A stretch of 64,000 nt of DNA from Streptomyces sp. TN58 (lineage in GTDB: Bacteria; Actinomycetota; Actinomycetes; Streptomycetales; Streptomycetaceae). The translations under genes and the position numbers were made by a program. Position 1 is the stretch's first letter; each line of letters begins with the position of its first letter. The stretch lies in contig NZ_CP018870.1 of NCBI RefSeq assembly GCF_001941845.1, positions 4,000,501-4,064,500 on the forward strand. Reading direction: 5' to 3'. Shown here in pieces: positions 34,335-42,750 of this stretch. The notes under the pieces are model-generated. The model did not search any database and had not been told where the DNA came from. It saw only the letters and a program-made list of their open reading frames with translations.

Positions 34335-34987
34335 GGGTTCTCCCCCTTGATGAGCTTCGGCAGGTCCTTGGCGTAGTCGTCGACGGTCGTGCCCTCTCCG
34401 TAGAGGACGTAGCCCTCGTCGGTCTTGGGCGAGAACGCGATGACCTGCGCGCCGTGCATGGAGACGACGTTGCCGCCGGCGTCCTTCGTGGCGGGGTCGA
34501 TGCCGATGCCGAGGGTCCGGGCGGCGGCCTGGATGGTCGCGAAGTCCCCGGTGAGCCCGGTGAAGGACGGGTCCTGCGCCTTGAGCCACGCGCCGAGGGA
34601 CTCAGGGGTGTCCCGTTCGGGGTCGGTGGTGACGAAGACGACCCGGAGGTTGTCCTGGTCCTCCTTGGGGAGGTTCTTCTTGGCGACGGCGATGTTGCTC
34701 ATCGTCAGCGGGCACACGTCGGGGCAGCTGGTGTAGCCGAAGTAGACGAGCGTCGGCTTGCCCTTGGTCTGCTCGCGGAGGTTCCACGGCTTGCCGGTGG
34801 TGTCCGTCAGGACGAGTTCCGGCTTGGTGAAGGGGCGGTCGAGAACGGTGGCGGCCTTGCCGCCGCTCTGGCCGCCGGCGATCTGGGTGACCCCGCTGCT
34901 CTTGGCGGGTTCGCCACCGCCGCAGGCGGTGAGGGTGAGTACGGCCGCGGCGAGGAGCGCGGCGGCCGTCACACGTGTGGTGCGCAT
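34331..34987 (-). CDS. sco: SCO1/SenC copper metallochaperone lipoprotein
   Basis: A 218-residue lipoprotein (lipobox LTAC at about residue 22) with a thioredoxin fold. The copper-binding Cys pair is in GYTSCPDVCPLTM and the ligand His lies in VSMHGAQVIAF. Sco proteins deliver copper to cytochrome oxidase CuA and, in Streptomyces, to GlxA. Spacing places it first in the sco-ecuc-copCD-dtpA run; ycnI is 84 bp upstream. Confidence 0.95.
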   Translation of the reverse strand: MRTTRVTAAALLAAAVLTLTACGGGEPAKSSGVTQIAGGQSGGKAATVLDRPFTKPELVLTDTTGKPWNLREQTKGKPTLVYFGYTSCPDVCPLTMSNIAVAKKNLPKEDQDNLRVVFVTTDPERDTPESLGAWLKAQDPSFTGLTGDFATIQAAARTLGIGIDPATKDAGGNVVSMHGAQVIAFSPKTDEGYVLYGEGTTVDDYAKDLPKLIKGENP

Positions 34988-35042
34988 GGGGAGATGTCCC
35001 TGGGATCGGGGAATGTAGGGGTGTGGGGATGCCGGTGAGGTA

Positions 35043-35060
35043 CGGGGCGACAGCGCCCCG
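35043..35060 (-). terminator. Short hairpin between ycnI-like gene and sco
   Basis: CGGGGCG-ACAG-CGCCCCG forms a 7-bp stem in the 84-bp gap. It could attenuate or process the transcript; weak. Confidence 0.3.
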
Positions 35061-35071
35061 GACCCGGTAGG

Positions 35072-35794
35072 TCAGGAGGAGCGGCGGCGCGAGGCGACGC
35101 CGAAGGCGACACCGCCGAGTCCGATGACGATGCCGGCGATGCCGAGGGCGCGCGCGGTGGTGTCGGGTGCGGGGTCGGCGGCGGCCTCGTCGTGGTCCCG
35201 TCCGGCGTTCTTGTCCGCGTTCTTCGCCTCGTCGCCCTTGGCGCCGGCGTGGTGGTCGTCGCCCTTGGCGGCGGTCAGCTTCAGCACCGGTGCCGGGGTC
35301 TGCGGCTCCGGGGCGCCCTCCTTGGCCTCCTCGATCCAGCGCACGACCTCGTTGTTGTCATAGGTCTGGATCGCCTTGAAGACCATCTGGTCGGCGTTCT
35401 CGGGGAGCCTGCCGACGGAGACCGGGAACTGCTGGAACATGCCCGGCCCGATCTTTCCGCCGGACCAGGTCACCTTGGTGACGACCTCGGCCACCTGCTT
35501 GCCGTGCACGGTCAGCGGCTTGTCGAGCTTGGTCTTCTCGACGTTCACGGTCCAGCCGGGCACGTCCTGCGGCATGACGGACGTGAGGGGCTGGTCGACC
35601 GGGAAGTTGACTTCGAGCTGGTTCGTCGAGGCGTTGTCGCGCTCGTTGGGGACCTTGAAGTTGAGCGTCGCGTACCCGCCCTTGGCGGCCTCGCCGACGG
35701 GCTGCACGCCCACGTGCGCGAAGGCGGTGCCGGAGAGGAGGAGGACGGAGCCGGCGGCGAGGGCGGCGGCGAAGGCGGCGCGAGAGGTATTCAT
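35072..35794 (-). CDS. YcnI-family (DUF1775) copper-associated protein
   Basis: A 240-residue secreted, C-terminally anchored protein. The signal peptide ends at SGTAFA, leaving His as the first mature residue (HVGVQP), the monohistidine Cu(II) ligand described for YcnI. Further conserved parts are NFKVPNERDNASTNQLEVNFP and VTWSGGKIGPGMFQQFPVSVG. A charged His/Asp/Lys-rich stretch (DDHHAGAKGDEAKN) precedes the C-terminal helix and RRRSS tail. Role: extracytoplasmic copper binding together with CopCD and Sco. Confidence 0.9.
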   Translation of the reverse strand: MNTSRAAFAAALAAGSVLLLSGTAFAHVGVQPVGEAAKGGYATLNFKVPNERDNASTNQLEVNFPVDQPLTSVMPQDVPGWTVNVEKTKLDKPLTVHGKQVAEVVTKVTWSGGKIGPGMFQQFPVSVGRLPENADQMVFKAIQTYDNNEVVRWIEEAKEGAPEPQTPAPVLKLTAAKGDDHHAGAKGDEAKNADKNAGRDHDEAAADPAPDTTARALGIAGIVIGLGGVAFGVASRRRSS

Positions 35795-35902
35795 GGCGGG
35801 AACACTCCACGGAAGTTGTGGTGGCGGTTGCTCCGCGCACGGGCGCGCGCGGAGTACGCGGCACCGGTGCTCCCGATGTGTCCGGGGAGGGCGGAGGCCG
35901 CG

Positions 35903-36730
35903 TCAGGCTGCGAGGGCCGGCGCTGCGGGCGGCCCGCGGCGGATCACCGTGTGCTGGAGTGCTTCCCGGCCCGTGGAGGCCGCCGGGGCGGTTTCGGTCC
36001 GGCGGCCGGGCCGCGGGGTGCGGGCGGCGGAGCCGCCGAGTCCGGCGCCGAGGGCGCGTACCAGGGCCAGTGCGGTGCGCAGCGGGCGTACCGGGGCGGC
36101 CTCGGCGGTGAGCCGGGACAGTTCGACGAGCCGGAAGAGCGCGGCGTCGCCGCGGCCGAGCAGCCAGCCGGCGACGAGCGCGGCCAGCAGGTGCCCGAGG
36201 AGCATGGCCGGGCTGAACAGACCGGCCTCGGGTGCGAGGGCGGCGGCCCGGGTCATGTGGGCGTGTGCCTCGTGGCCCTGTTCGGCGGCCTGCCCGGCCT
36301 GTGCTGCCAGGGTTGCCGGGTCCAGACCCGCGGCCTGAAGGATCCGGCGGGCGTCGGCCGGGCTCAGCGGCACGGAGTTGCCGCCGCACACCAGCCGGGC
36401 GGCGAGTTCGGCGAGCGAGGCGTCGGATGCGCCGCCGGGTGCCTGCGCGGCAGCGGTGCTGTGCTGGCCGAGGCCGAACAGCGTGTGGAGGGAGAGCTGG
36501 CCGACGGCGAGCCCCACGGCGAGGCCGGGCAGGGTCCGGCGGCGTCCCGCGAGCGGGGCCGCGACCGCGAAGACGGCGAGAAAGCCGATGCACAGGGACC
36601 ACCACGGCACGGTGGCGCAGGACGCCAGGGCGTGCCCGGCCGCGGACAGCACGACGCAGACCGCGGTGAACACCGCGGCCCGGATCAGCCGGAGGCCGGC
36701 TCCGGCGTGTGTCGCGTGGGGGTCAGACAT
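35903..36730 (-). CDS. Membrane protein of the copper locus
   Basis: A 275-residue membrane protein with about five helices. Early segments are AAVFTAVCVVLSAAGHALA and SLCIGFLAVFAVAAPLAG; a central loop contains many His (GLGQHS, EQGHEAHAHM), and the C-terminal half is Arg/Pro/Ala rich. I do not know a characterised family. The position directly upstream of ycnI, and His-containing loop, suggest copper handling. The ATG at 36730 (MSDPHATHAG) was chosen because the longer frame runs through a tandem repeat. Confidence 0.7.
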   Translation of the reverse strand: MSDPHATHAGAGLRLIRAAVFTAVCVVLSAAGHALASCATVPWWSLCIGFLAVFAVAAPLAGRRRTLPGLAVGLAVGQLSLHTLFGLGQHSTAAAQAPGGASDASLAELAARLVCGGNSVPLSPADARRILQAAGLDPATLAAQAGQAAEQGHEAHAHMTRAAALAPEAGLFSPAMLLGHLLAALVAGWLLGRGDAALFRLVELSRLTAEAAPVRPLRTALALVRALGAGLGGSAARTPRPGRRTETAPAASTGREALQHTVIRRGPPAAPALAA

Positions 36731-36820
36731 GGCCGGGTCATCATCGCACTGCGCTGACGGCCTCCATACGGCAGGTCCGGAAGGTCCGCATGAGCCCACT
36801 CTGCGAAGGCGGTCCCCACA

Positions 36821-36870
36821 GGTCCGGTCCCGACAGGTCCGGTCCCGACAGGTCCGGTCCCGACAGGTCC
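36821..36870. repeat. 15-bp tandem repeat, 3.3 copies
   Basis: GGTCCGGTCCCGACA is repeated exactly three times plus a partial GGTCC. It lies in the divergent promoter region between the copper-locus membrane protein and the ATP-binding protein, about 90-140 bp upstream of the former. Confidence 0.9.
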
Positions 36871-37022
36871 GCCACGTCGGGGGCGGCCGTGGACGTGGTC
36901 CGGGCCGCACCCACCGCATACACCGCCCTCCCGGCGGGCCGCATCCGCCGGACGGGCGCAATGCCGTCCCGGACGGGCCCCGGGGCGCTTACGGTCCCCT
37001 GCGGGCGGCAATAGGTACCCGT

Positions 37023-37466
37023 ATGAGCATCTGGTGGTCTCTCCACTTGAGGCGCGAAGCCGCGAGCGTGTCGCTCGCCAGGCGACTGCTGCTGGGGACG
37101 ATGCAGACCGCGGGGGTGGACCCGGACATCTCCTTCGACCTCTCGGTCGCGCTGGGCGAAGCCTGTGCGAACGCGGTGGAGCACGGCGGGGGCGGCGGTG
37201 CCCCGGACGAGACCGAGGCTTACCACGTCACGGCCTATCTGGACGGGGACTGCTGCCGCATCGAGGTGACGGACTCCGGGCCGGGATTCCCGCCCGCCAC
37301 GGTGGCCCGCCGTAGACCGGCCCTGGCCGAGCACGGCCGGGGCCTGCACCTGATCGCCGAGCTCTCCGACCACGTCCGCTTCCGCAACAGGCCGGGCCGT
37401 GGCGCCGTGGTGAGCTTCGACAAGGTGCTGAAGTGGCGCGACGACGCGGTGCTGAAGGTGTCGTAG
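37023..37466 (+). CDS. RsbW-like ATP-binding protein
   Basis: A 147-residue single-domain GHKL ATPase: N-box VALGEACANAVEHG, G1 IEVTDSGPGFPP, G2 AEHGRGLHLIAELSDHVRF. These serine kinases/anti-sigma factors phosphorylate anti-anti-sigma partners or sequester sigma factors. The variant sequence ACANAVEHG keeps the catalytic Glu and Asn. No sigma or antagonist gene is adjacent. Confidence 0.88.
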   Translation: MSIWWSLHLRREAASVSLARRLLLGTMQTAGVDPDISFDLSVALGEACANAVEHGGGGGAPDETEAYHVTAYLDGDCCRIEVTDSGPGFPPATVARRRPALAEHGRGLHLIAELSDHVRFRNRPGRGAVVSFDKVLKWRDDAVLKVS

Positions 37467-37485
37467 GAGGCCGGTCGTAGTACGC

Positions 37486-37520
37486 CGGTGGGCGGGACCC
37501 GTTCGGGATCCCGCCCACCG
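37486..37520. terminator. Bidirectional terminator
   Basis: CGGTGGGCGGGA and TCCCGCCCACCG form a perfect 12-bp stem between the convergent ATPase and aminopeptidase genes. Confidence 0.8.
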
Positions 37521-37582
37521 ACATACCCCGGTACGCACTGCGGTCATGGGACGTCGGCCCCGGGAGGCCGGTCCCGAGCACC

Positions 37583-39049
37583 TCAGCCCTTCAGGCGCGC
37601 CATCCAGGCCTCGACGTCGGCCGAGGTGCGGGGCAGGCCCGCCGACAGGTTCCGGTTGCCGTCCTCGGTGACGAGGATGTCGTCCTCGATCCGGACGCCG
37701 ATGCCGCGATACTCCTCGGGCACGGTCAGGTCGTCGGCCTGGAAGTAGAGACCCGGCTCGACGGTGAGGCACATGCCCGGCTCCAGCGTCCCCTCCACGT
37801 ACGCCTCGGTGCGCGCGGCGGCGCAGTCGTGGACGTCCATGCCGAGCATGTGGCCGGTGCCGTGCAGGGTCCAGCGGCGCTGCAGGCCGAGCTCCAGGAC
37901 ACGCTCGACCGGGCCCTCCAGCAGACCCCACTCGACGAGCTTCTCGGCCAGCACGTGCTGGGACGCGTCGTGGAAGTCGCGGAACTTCGCCCCCGGCTTC
38001 ACCGCGGCGATGCCGGCCTCCTGGGACTCGTAGACCGCGTCGTAGATCTTGCGCTGGATGTCGGTGTACGTGCCGCTGATCGGCAGCGTGCGCGTGACGT
38101 CGGCCGTGTAGAGGGAGTGGGTCTCCACACCGGCGTCGAGCAGCAGCAGGTCACCGGAGCGGACGTCACCGTCGTTGCGGACCCAGTGCAGGGTGCAGGC
38201 GTGCGCGCCGGCGGCGCAGATCGAGCCGTAGCCGACGTCGTTGCCCTCGACGCGGGCGCGAAGGAAGAAGGTGCCCTCGATGTAGCGCTCGGACGTGGCC
38301 TCGGCCTTGTCGAGGACCTTCACCACGTCCTCGAATCCGCGGACGGTGGAGTCGACGGCCTTCTGCAGCTCGCCGATCTCGAACTCGTCCTTCACGGCGC
38401 GGGCCTCGGAGAGATAGACGCGCAGCTCCTCGTCGCGCTCCTTGGTCACCTTGTCGGTGAGGGCCGTCTCGATGACGGGGTCGTGGCCGCGCACGTTGCG
38501 CACCGGGCCCTCGGCCTCTGCGAGGGCCTCGGCGAGGTCGCGGACGTCCTTGGCGGGAATGCCCAGGAGCTGCTCGGCCTCGGTGAGGGAGTGGCGGCGG
38601 CCGACCCACAGCTCGCCCTGGCCGGACAGCCAGAACTCGCCGTTCTCCCGGTCGGAGCGCGGCAGCAGGTAGATGGTGGCGGTGTGGCCGGTGGGGCCGG
38701 CCGGCTCCAGGACCAGCACGCCGTTCTCGGTCTGGTCGCCGGTGAGGTACGCGTACTCGGTCGAAGCCCGGAAGGGGTACTCGGTGTCGTTGGAGCGGGT
38801 CTTCAGCCGGCCCGCCGGAACGACCAGGCGCTCGCCGGGGAAGCGCTCGGACAGCGCGGCGCGGCGGGCGGCGGTGTGCGCGGCCTGCGGGATCGGCTCC
38901 AGGCCGTGGAGTTCGGTGTCGGCCCAGCCGGTGCGCATGTTCTCGGCGAGTTCGTCGCTGACGCCCGGGTACAGACCGTTCTTGCGCTGCTTGTGCGTCT
39001 TCTTGGGCTGCTCTTCTTCCGGGGTCTCCGGGGTGAGCTCGTCAGCCAC
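37583..39049 (-). CDS. Xaa-Pro aminopeptidase (aminopeptidase P, M24)
   Basis: A 488-residue cytoplasmic dimetal aminopeptidase that removes the N-terminal residue preceding proline. The N-terminal AMP_N domain includes PFRASTEYAYLTG. The C-terminal M24B domain has the metal ligands in LLLDAGVETHSLYTADVTRT (two Asp), HGTGHMLGMDVHD (His), LTVEPGLY and GVRIEDDILVT (two Glu). The GTG start follows GGAGGAG. The Lys-rich N-terminus (KKTHKQRKNG) is usual in Streptomyces. Confidence 0.95.
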   Translation of the reverse strand: MADELTPETPEEEQPKKTHKQRKNGLYPGVSDELAENMRTGWADTELHGLEPIPQAAHTAARRAALSERFPGERLVVPAGRLKTRSNDTEYPFRASTEYAYLTGDQTENGVLVLEPAGPTGHTATIYLLPRSDRENGEFWLSGQGELWVGRRHSLTEAEQLLGIPAKDVRDLAEALAEAEGPVRNVRGHDPVIETALTDKVTKERDEELRVYLSEARAVKDEFEIGELQKAVDSTVRGFEDVVKVLDKAEATSERYIEGTFFLRARVEGNDVGYGSICAAGAHACTLHWVRNDGDVRSGDLLLLDAGVETHSLYTADVTRTLPISGTYTDIQRKIYDAVYESQEAGIAAVKPGAKFRDFHDASQHVLAEKLVEWGLLEGPVERVLELGLQRRWTLHGTGHMLGMDVHDCAAARTEAYVEGTLEPGMCLTVEPGLYFQADDLTVPEEYRGIGVRIEDDILVTEDGNRNLSAGLPRTSADVEAWMARLKG

Positions 39050-39166
39050 GTCTTCTCCTCCGCTACGACGGTACGGACCTGGGTGTGGACCTCATCCATC
39101 GTATGCGTGTGCGGGGAAGGCGTGGCCCGGATCGTGCGGGTTGTCACGGTCCGGACCCCGTGGCGA

Positions 39167-40717
39167 TCACTCGAACCGGGCCGCCAGCAGCACGATGTCC
39201 TCCGGGGCGTCGCCCGGCTCCCCGTGGGGCAGCACGGTCCGCAGGATGTGGTCGCACAGGGCCGCCGGGTCCTCCCGGGCGGCGCGGGGCGCCGCTGCGG
39301 CCGCGGCGTGCAGCCGCGAGTACGCCCGGTCCATCGCGTCGCCGGTGTGGCGCAGCAGCCCGTCGGTGTACAGCAGCACCGTTTCTCCTGGTGCGGGTTC
39401 GATCTCCATGCTCGGCGCCTCCCAGCAGGACAGCATGCCCAGGGGAGCGGAGAGCGAGGTCTCGACGTACTCGGTGCGGTGCTCGCCGATGAGGAGGGGA
39501 GGGGTGTGCCCGGCCCCGGCCAGGACGATCTTGCTGCCCTGGCCGCCGGACTGGGGGCCTCCGGCGGGCTCGCAGTAGGCGAAGAGCGCGGTGGCCGAGC
39601 GGGCGGGCTCGGTGAGCCGCAACAGCAGTTCCAGGTCGGAGAGGACGGCCACGGGGTCCTCGCCCTCCATGACGGCGTAGGCGCGCAGGGACGCGCGCAG
39701 CCGTCCCATGGCGGCGACCGCGCTCGGACCGGATCCGGTGACGGATCCGACGGCCAGTCCCAGGGCGCCCTCGGGCAGTGGGAGCGCGTCGTACCAGTCG
39801 CCTCCGCCGTGCGGTCCCGTGTGGTGGCGGGCCGCGAGCTGCACCCCGGGGATCCGGGGGAGGCGGCTGGGCAGCAGCTCCTCCTCGACGGTGGCCAGGC
39901 GGGTGCGGGATCGTTCCACCTCCAGCATCCGGGCCAGGTGCTCGGCGGCGTGCCGCACGTACAGTCCGGCCAGGTCGCGCTGGCGGTCGTTCGGCTCGGC
40001 CTGCTCGTCGTAGAGCCACACGGCCGCGCCGAGCCGGCCGGTGGCCTCGGCGGTCAGCGGGAGCGCGTAGCTGGCGGCGTACCCGAGGCGGGCGGCGACC
40101 TCGCGGTGCCGGGGGTCCGCGGGGGCGGCGAATCCGCCGGTGCCGGGGGGCGCGTCCAGCTCGGGGAGGAACTCGGAGCCGCCCTGGGCGCCGGGCAGTC
40201 CGTCGAGGATCCGCCCGTAGGACGTCGCACTGCGGGGGACGGTCTCGATGTGGCCCAGTTCGGCGTGGCCGAGGCCGAGGCCGATCGTGGTGGTGGGGCC
40301 GAGCCCGTCGGAGGGCTCCAGGACGATCAGGCCGCGGCGGGCGCCCACGAGTGAGGCTCCGGCGCGCAGGAGCTCGCGGAGGGAGGTGTCGAGGTCGCCT
40401 GCGCGGGCGAGGCGTTCGGTGAGCTCGTGCAGCGTGGTGAGGTCGGACACCATGCCCGCCAGGCGGTCCTGGATGAGGCTGCTCGCGGCCGGCGGCGCCG
40501 GTGCGGGGGTGGTCCGGGCGGGCGCGGGCGCCGCAGTGTGCGGCGACGCGGTGACTGCTGAGTCGATTCCAGCCACTTTCGGCAGATGCGGGGCGCTCAT
40601 GGCGTCCGCCTTTCCACCTGGTGCGATTCGCCGAATAGCATCGCAAACCCCCAGATCGTGCTGCGCCGCCATCAAGGAATCCACATCTACACGCACACAT
40701 GGATGCATGTCCAGCAT
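39167..40717 (-). CDS. SpoIIE-type serine phosphatase with GAF domain
   Basis: A 516-residue PP2C phosphatase. Residues about 95-235 are a GAF-like sensor (SLVGARRGLIVLE), and about 280-500 a SpoIIE domain with HTGPHGGGDWYD, AVGSVTGSGPSAVAAMGRLR and VLLYTDGLLR, including the acidic metal ligands. Such enzymes dephosphorylate anti-anti-sigma proteins, the reverse of RsbW kinases such as the two in this window. Start ATG 40717 gives MLDMHPCVRVDVDSLM, which matches my memory of homologues; ATG 40600 (MSAPHLPK) has the better ribosome binding site and cannot be excluded. Confidence 0.88.
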   Translation of the reverse strand: MLDMHPCVRVDVDSLMAAQHDLGVCDAIRRIAPGGKADAMSAPHLPKVAGIDSAVTASPHTAAPAPARTTPAPAPPAASSLIQDRLAGMVSDLTTLHELTERLARAGDLDTSLRELLRAGASLVGARRGLIVLEPSDGLGPTTTIGLGLGHAELGHIETVPRSATSYGRILDGLPGAQGGSEFLPELDAPPGTGGFAAPADPRHREVAARLGYAASYALPLTAEATGRLGAAVWLYDEQAEPNDRQRDLAGLYVRHAAEHLARMLEVERSRTRLATVEEELLPSRLPRIPGVQLAARHHTGPHGGGDWYDALPLPEGALGLAVGSVTGSGPSAVAAMGRLRASLRAYAVMEGEDPVAVLSDLELLLRLTEPARSATALFAYCEPAGGPQSGGQGSKIVLAGAGHTPPLLIGEHRTEYVETSLSAPLGMLSCWEAPSMEIEPAPGETVLLYTDGLLRHTGDAMDRAYSRLHAAAAAAPRAAREDPAALCDHILRTVLPHGEPGDAPEDIVLLAARFE

Positions 40718-41128
40718 TGCCCACGTGGGAATCCTGGTGTCCGTGAGGCGGCAACTCACCGTCCGGTCAAGGCTAGAACTTGGCCGGAAAAAGCGGGAAG
40801 CGGTCGGTTTCTGAGGTCGACTGGGCGGGCTCCGCAAGGGGGTCGGGTACGTACTCGGTGGCGGGCGAGGCCAGTTGGCGTACCGGGAACCACTCGACCG
40901 CGGGTGGTCGTCCTTAGCGGCGGCAGCCGGTCTCGGCAGTCCGGGCGGGTCGCACTCCCTCCCCGCCGGGCGTTTGACGGACCCGTAAGAGGACTGCACG
41001 AACCGCGTGAACCTGCCTCTGGCGGACCGTGACGCGCAACCTGTACGTGTGGTGAGTCTGCGGTTACATGGTGTGATGTGGCCTTCGGCGTTCAGCCCTC
41101 GGCGTTCAACGGAAAGGAACGAGCGCAC
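40718..41128. other. Divergent intergenic region
   Basis: These 411 bp contain no credible gene. They include the 10-bp palindrome CCCACGTGGG at 40720-40729 just upstream of the phosphatase start, and a direct repeat TCGGCGTTCA at 41085-41094 and 41099-41108, 21-44 bp before the Prim-Pol-like gene. GGAAAGG precedes its start codon. Confidence 0.5.
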
Positions 41129-41887
41129 ATGCGCGAGATCCTCGGAAGGCGTCTCCAGCGGCTCCGCGATCGCTTTCAGTCCCTACGCCCCGACCGGGTA
41201 CAGAGCGGCGGCACTTCCTCCCTCCTCGAAGCGGCGCTCACCTGCGCCACCACGTTCCAGTGGCCCGTCCTGCCCGGGGTGGGCCGGTCCGGTACGGACG
41301 GCGCGCGCTGCGCCTGCCCCGACCCGGACTGCGCCGTTCCGGGAGCCCATCCCTTCGACCCGGGTCTGCTCGCCGCCTCCACCGACCCCCGGATGGTGGC
41401 CTGGTGGTGGACCAACCGGCCCACCGCGCCCGTCCTGCTGGCGACCGGCGGCTCCGCCCCGTGCGCGGTGAGCCTCCCGGCCGGCGCGGCCGCGCGGGCC
41501 CTCGTACGACTCGACGCGCAAGGGCTGCGCCTCGGGCCGGTCGTCGCCACGCCCACCCGGTGGGCGCTGCTCGTGGCGCCGTACTCGCTGGAGCGGCTCG
41601 GGGAGCTCCTGTACGCGAAGGACCACGTGCCCTCCTCCCTGCGGTTCCACGGCGAGGGGGGCTACCTGCTGATGCCGCCGTCCGCCGCGTCCAGTGGCGG
41701 CCAGGTGCGCTGGGAGCGGGAACCGCGTCCGCTGCCTCCGGTTCCGGCGGATCCGAAGTCCGGTGGGGGGCGGGCCTCACAGGCCGCGGGCAACACACTC
41801 TGGCTGCCCGACGTCGAGGCGGTCGTGGACGCGCTGGTCGAGGCGAGCAGCGGGGCACCCGGCGGCGGAAGCCGGCTCGCGTACTGA
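41129..41887 (+). CDS. Prim-Pol-like protein, catalytic core degenerate
   Basis: A 252-residue protein resembling the N-terminal domain of bifunctional DNA primase/polymerases: TFQWPVLPGVGRSG, CPDPDCAVPGAHPFDP, AASTDPRMVAWWW and NRPTAPVLLATGG. In active Prim-Pols an acidic DxD follows the ATGG segment; here it is AVSLP (about residues 113-117), so polymerase chemistry looks lost. Three Cys (61, 63, 68) could bind zinc. The remaining sequence ends in a helix DVEAVVDALVEASSG. Probable nucleic-acid or nucleotide binding protein of unknown role; no primase or helicase neighbours. Confidence 0.7.
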   Translation: MREILGRRLQRLRDRFQSLRPDRVQSGGTSSLLEAALTCATTFQWPVLPGVGRSGTDGARCACPDPDCAVPGAHPFDPGLLAASTDPRMVAWWWTNRPTAPVLLATGGSAPCAVSLPAGAAARALVRLDAQGLRLGPVVATPTRWALLVAPYSLERLGELLYAKDHVPSSLRFHGEGGYLLMPPSAASSGGQVRWEREPRPLPPVPADPKSGGGRASQAAGNTLWLPDVEAVVDALVEASSGAPGGGSRLAY

Positions 41888-41996
41888 CCTGCGCGGTCCC
41901 GCGCGATCACTCGTACGGGTGCCAGCGGGACGAGTTTCCAAGGGAATTGGGCGCGGGGATCTCCGCGCCCCTTTCCCGCATCGCTATCTTCGGCGA

Positions 41997-42569
41997 ATGA
42001 ATCTCCGCCTGATCGGTATCGGCGCCGGTGTGCTGGTCATCTTGTCGCTCCCGCTCGCCGGCGCGATCGCCGGGCCGGATTTTGCCGGTCAGGATGACGG
42101 AAAAGGCGGGGGTCTGTTCAGGACCCTCGGTCTTTCGGAGCCCGCTCGCACCGCTCCCGCGCCGGGTGCCCGCCCGGGGGCGCCCGCCGAGGCCGAGCCG
42201 TCCGGCACCGCGCAGCAGCCCCGTACGGACTCCCGTTGTGGCCCCGAGCTGTCCTCGCCCCACGGAGTGGAGGCGCAGACGTGCGTGTTGGTGGCCGAAG
42301 GCCGGACGTGGGGCAGGAGTTACTACCGGAACACGAGTGGTCGCGCACTGGATGCCGTGCTGACGCTGATGGGGCCGGCCGGGCGCACGGTGCAGATCGC
42401 CTGCGAGGTCGGTGCCGGTGACGAACCCGACCTGTGCGAGACGCCCAAGGAGGACTCGGCCGGGGAGCCGGAGAGTTACTCCGCAGTTGCGGAGTTTGCA
42501 GTTCCGGATGATGAAGGGCAGCTGCTCCTGCGGTCCGGGAGCAACTCACCGGGACCGAGTGACGGTTGA
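41997..42569 (+). CDS. Membrane-anchored/secreted protein of unknown function
   Basis: The 190-residue product begins with one hydrophobic segment (LIGIGAGVLVILSLPLAGAIA), followed by a Pro/Ala-rich spacer and a folded region with four Cys (SRCGPEL, AQTCVLV, IACEVG, DLCETP). The Cys spacing suggests two disulfides. I recognise no family. It lies downstream of the Prim-Pol-like gene with a 109-bp gap and no shared overlap. The likely exported domain has motifs GRSYYRNTSGR and LTLMGPAGRTVQ. Confidence 0.65.
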   Translation: MNLRLIGIGAGVLVILSLPLAGAIAGPDFAGQDDGKGGGLFRTLGLSEPARTAPAPGARPGAPAEAEPSGTAQQPRTDSRCGPELSSPHGVEAQTCVLVAEGRTWGRSYYRNTSGRALDAVLTLMGPAGRTVQIACEVGAGDEPDLCETPKEDSAGEPESYSAVAEFAVPDDEGQLLLRSGSNSPGPSDG

Positions 42570-42589
42570 GTACCGCCTTAAATGGAAGG

Positions 42590-42629
42590 GCCCGGTCGCT
42601 GGCGACGGGGGATGCACCAGCGACCGGGC
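42590..42629. terminator. Bidirectional terminator
   Basis: GCCCGGTCGCTGG and CCAGCGACCGGGC form a perfect 13-bp stem with a 14-nt loop, between convergent genes. Confidence 0.85.
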
Positions 42630-42750
42630 TACAAGAACGGTAACAAGAGATCGCCTGTTCGCAAATTCGATCTCTGATATTCAGACACCGATTTGCAGAC
42701 GATTAGCGGGAGTTGTGACTCCGGTCACCGCTCCGCGCGAGCGCGCGGCG

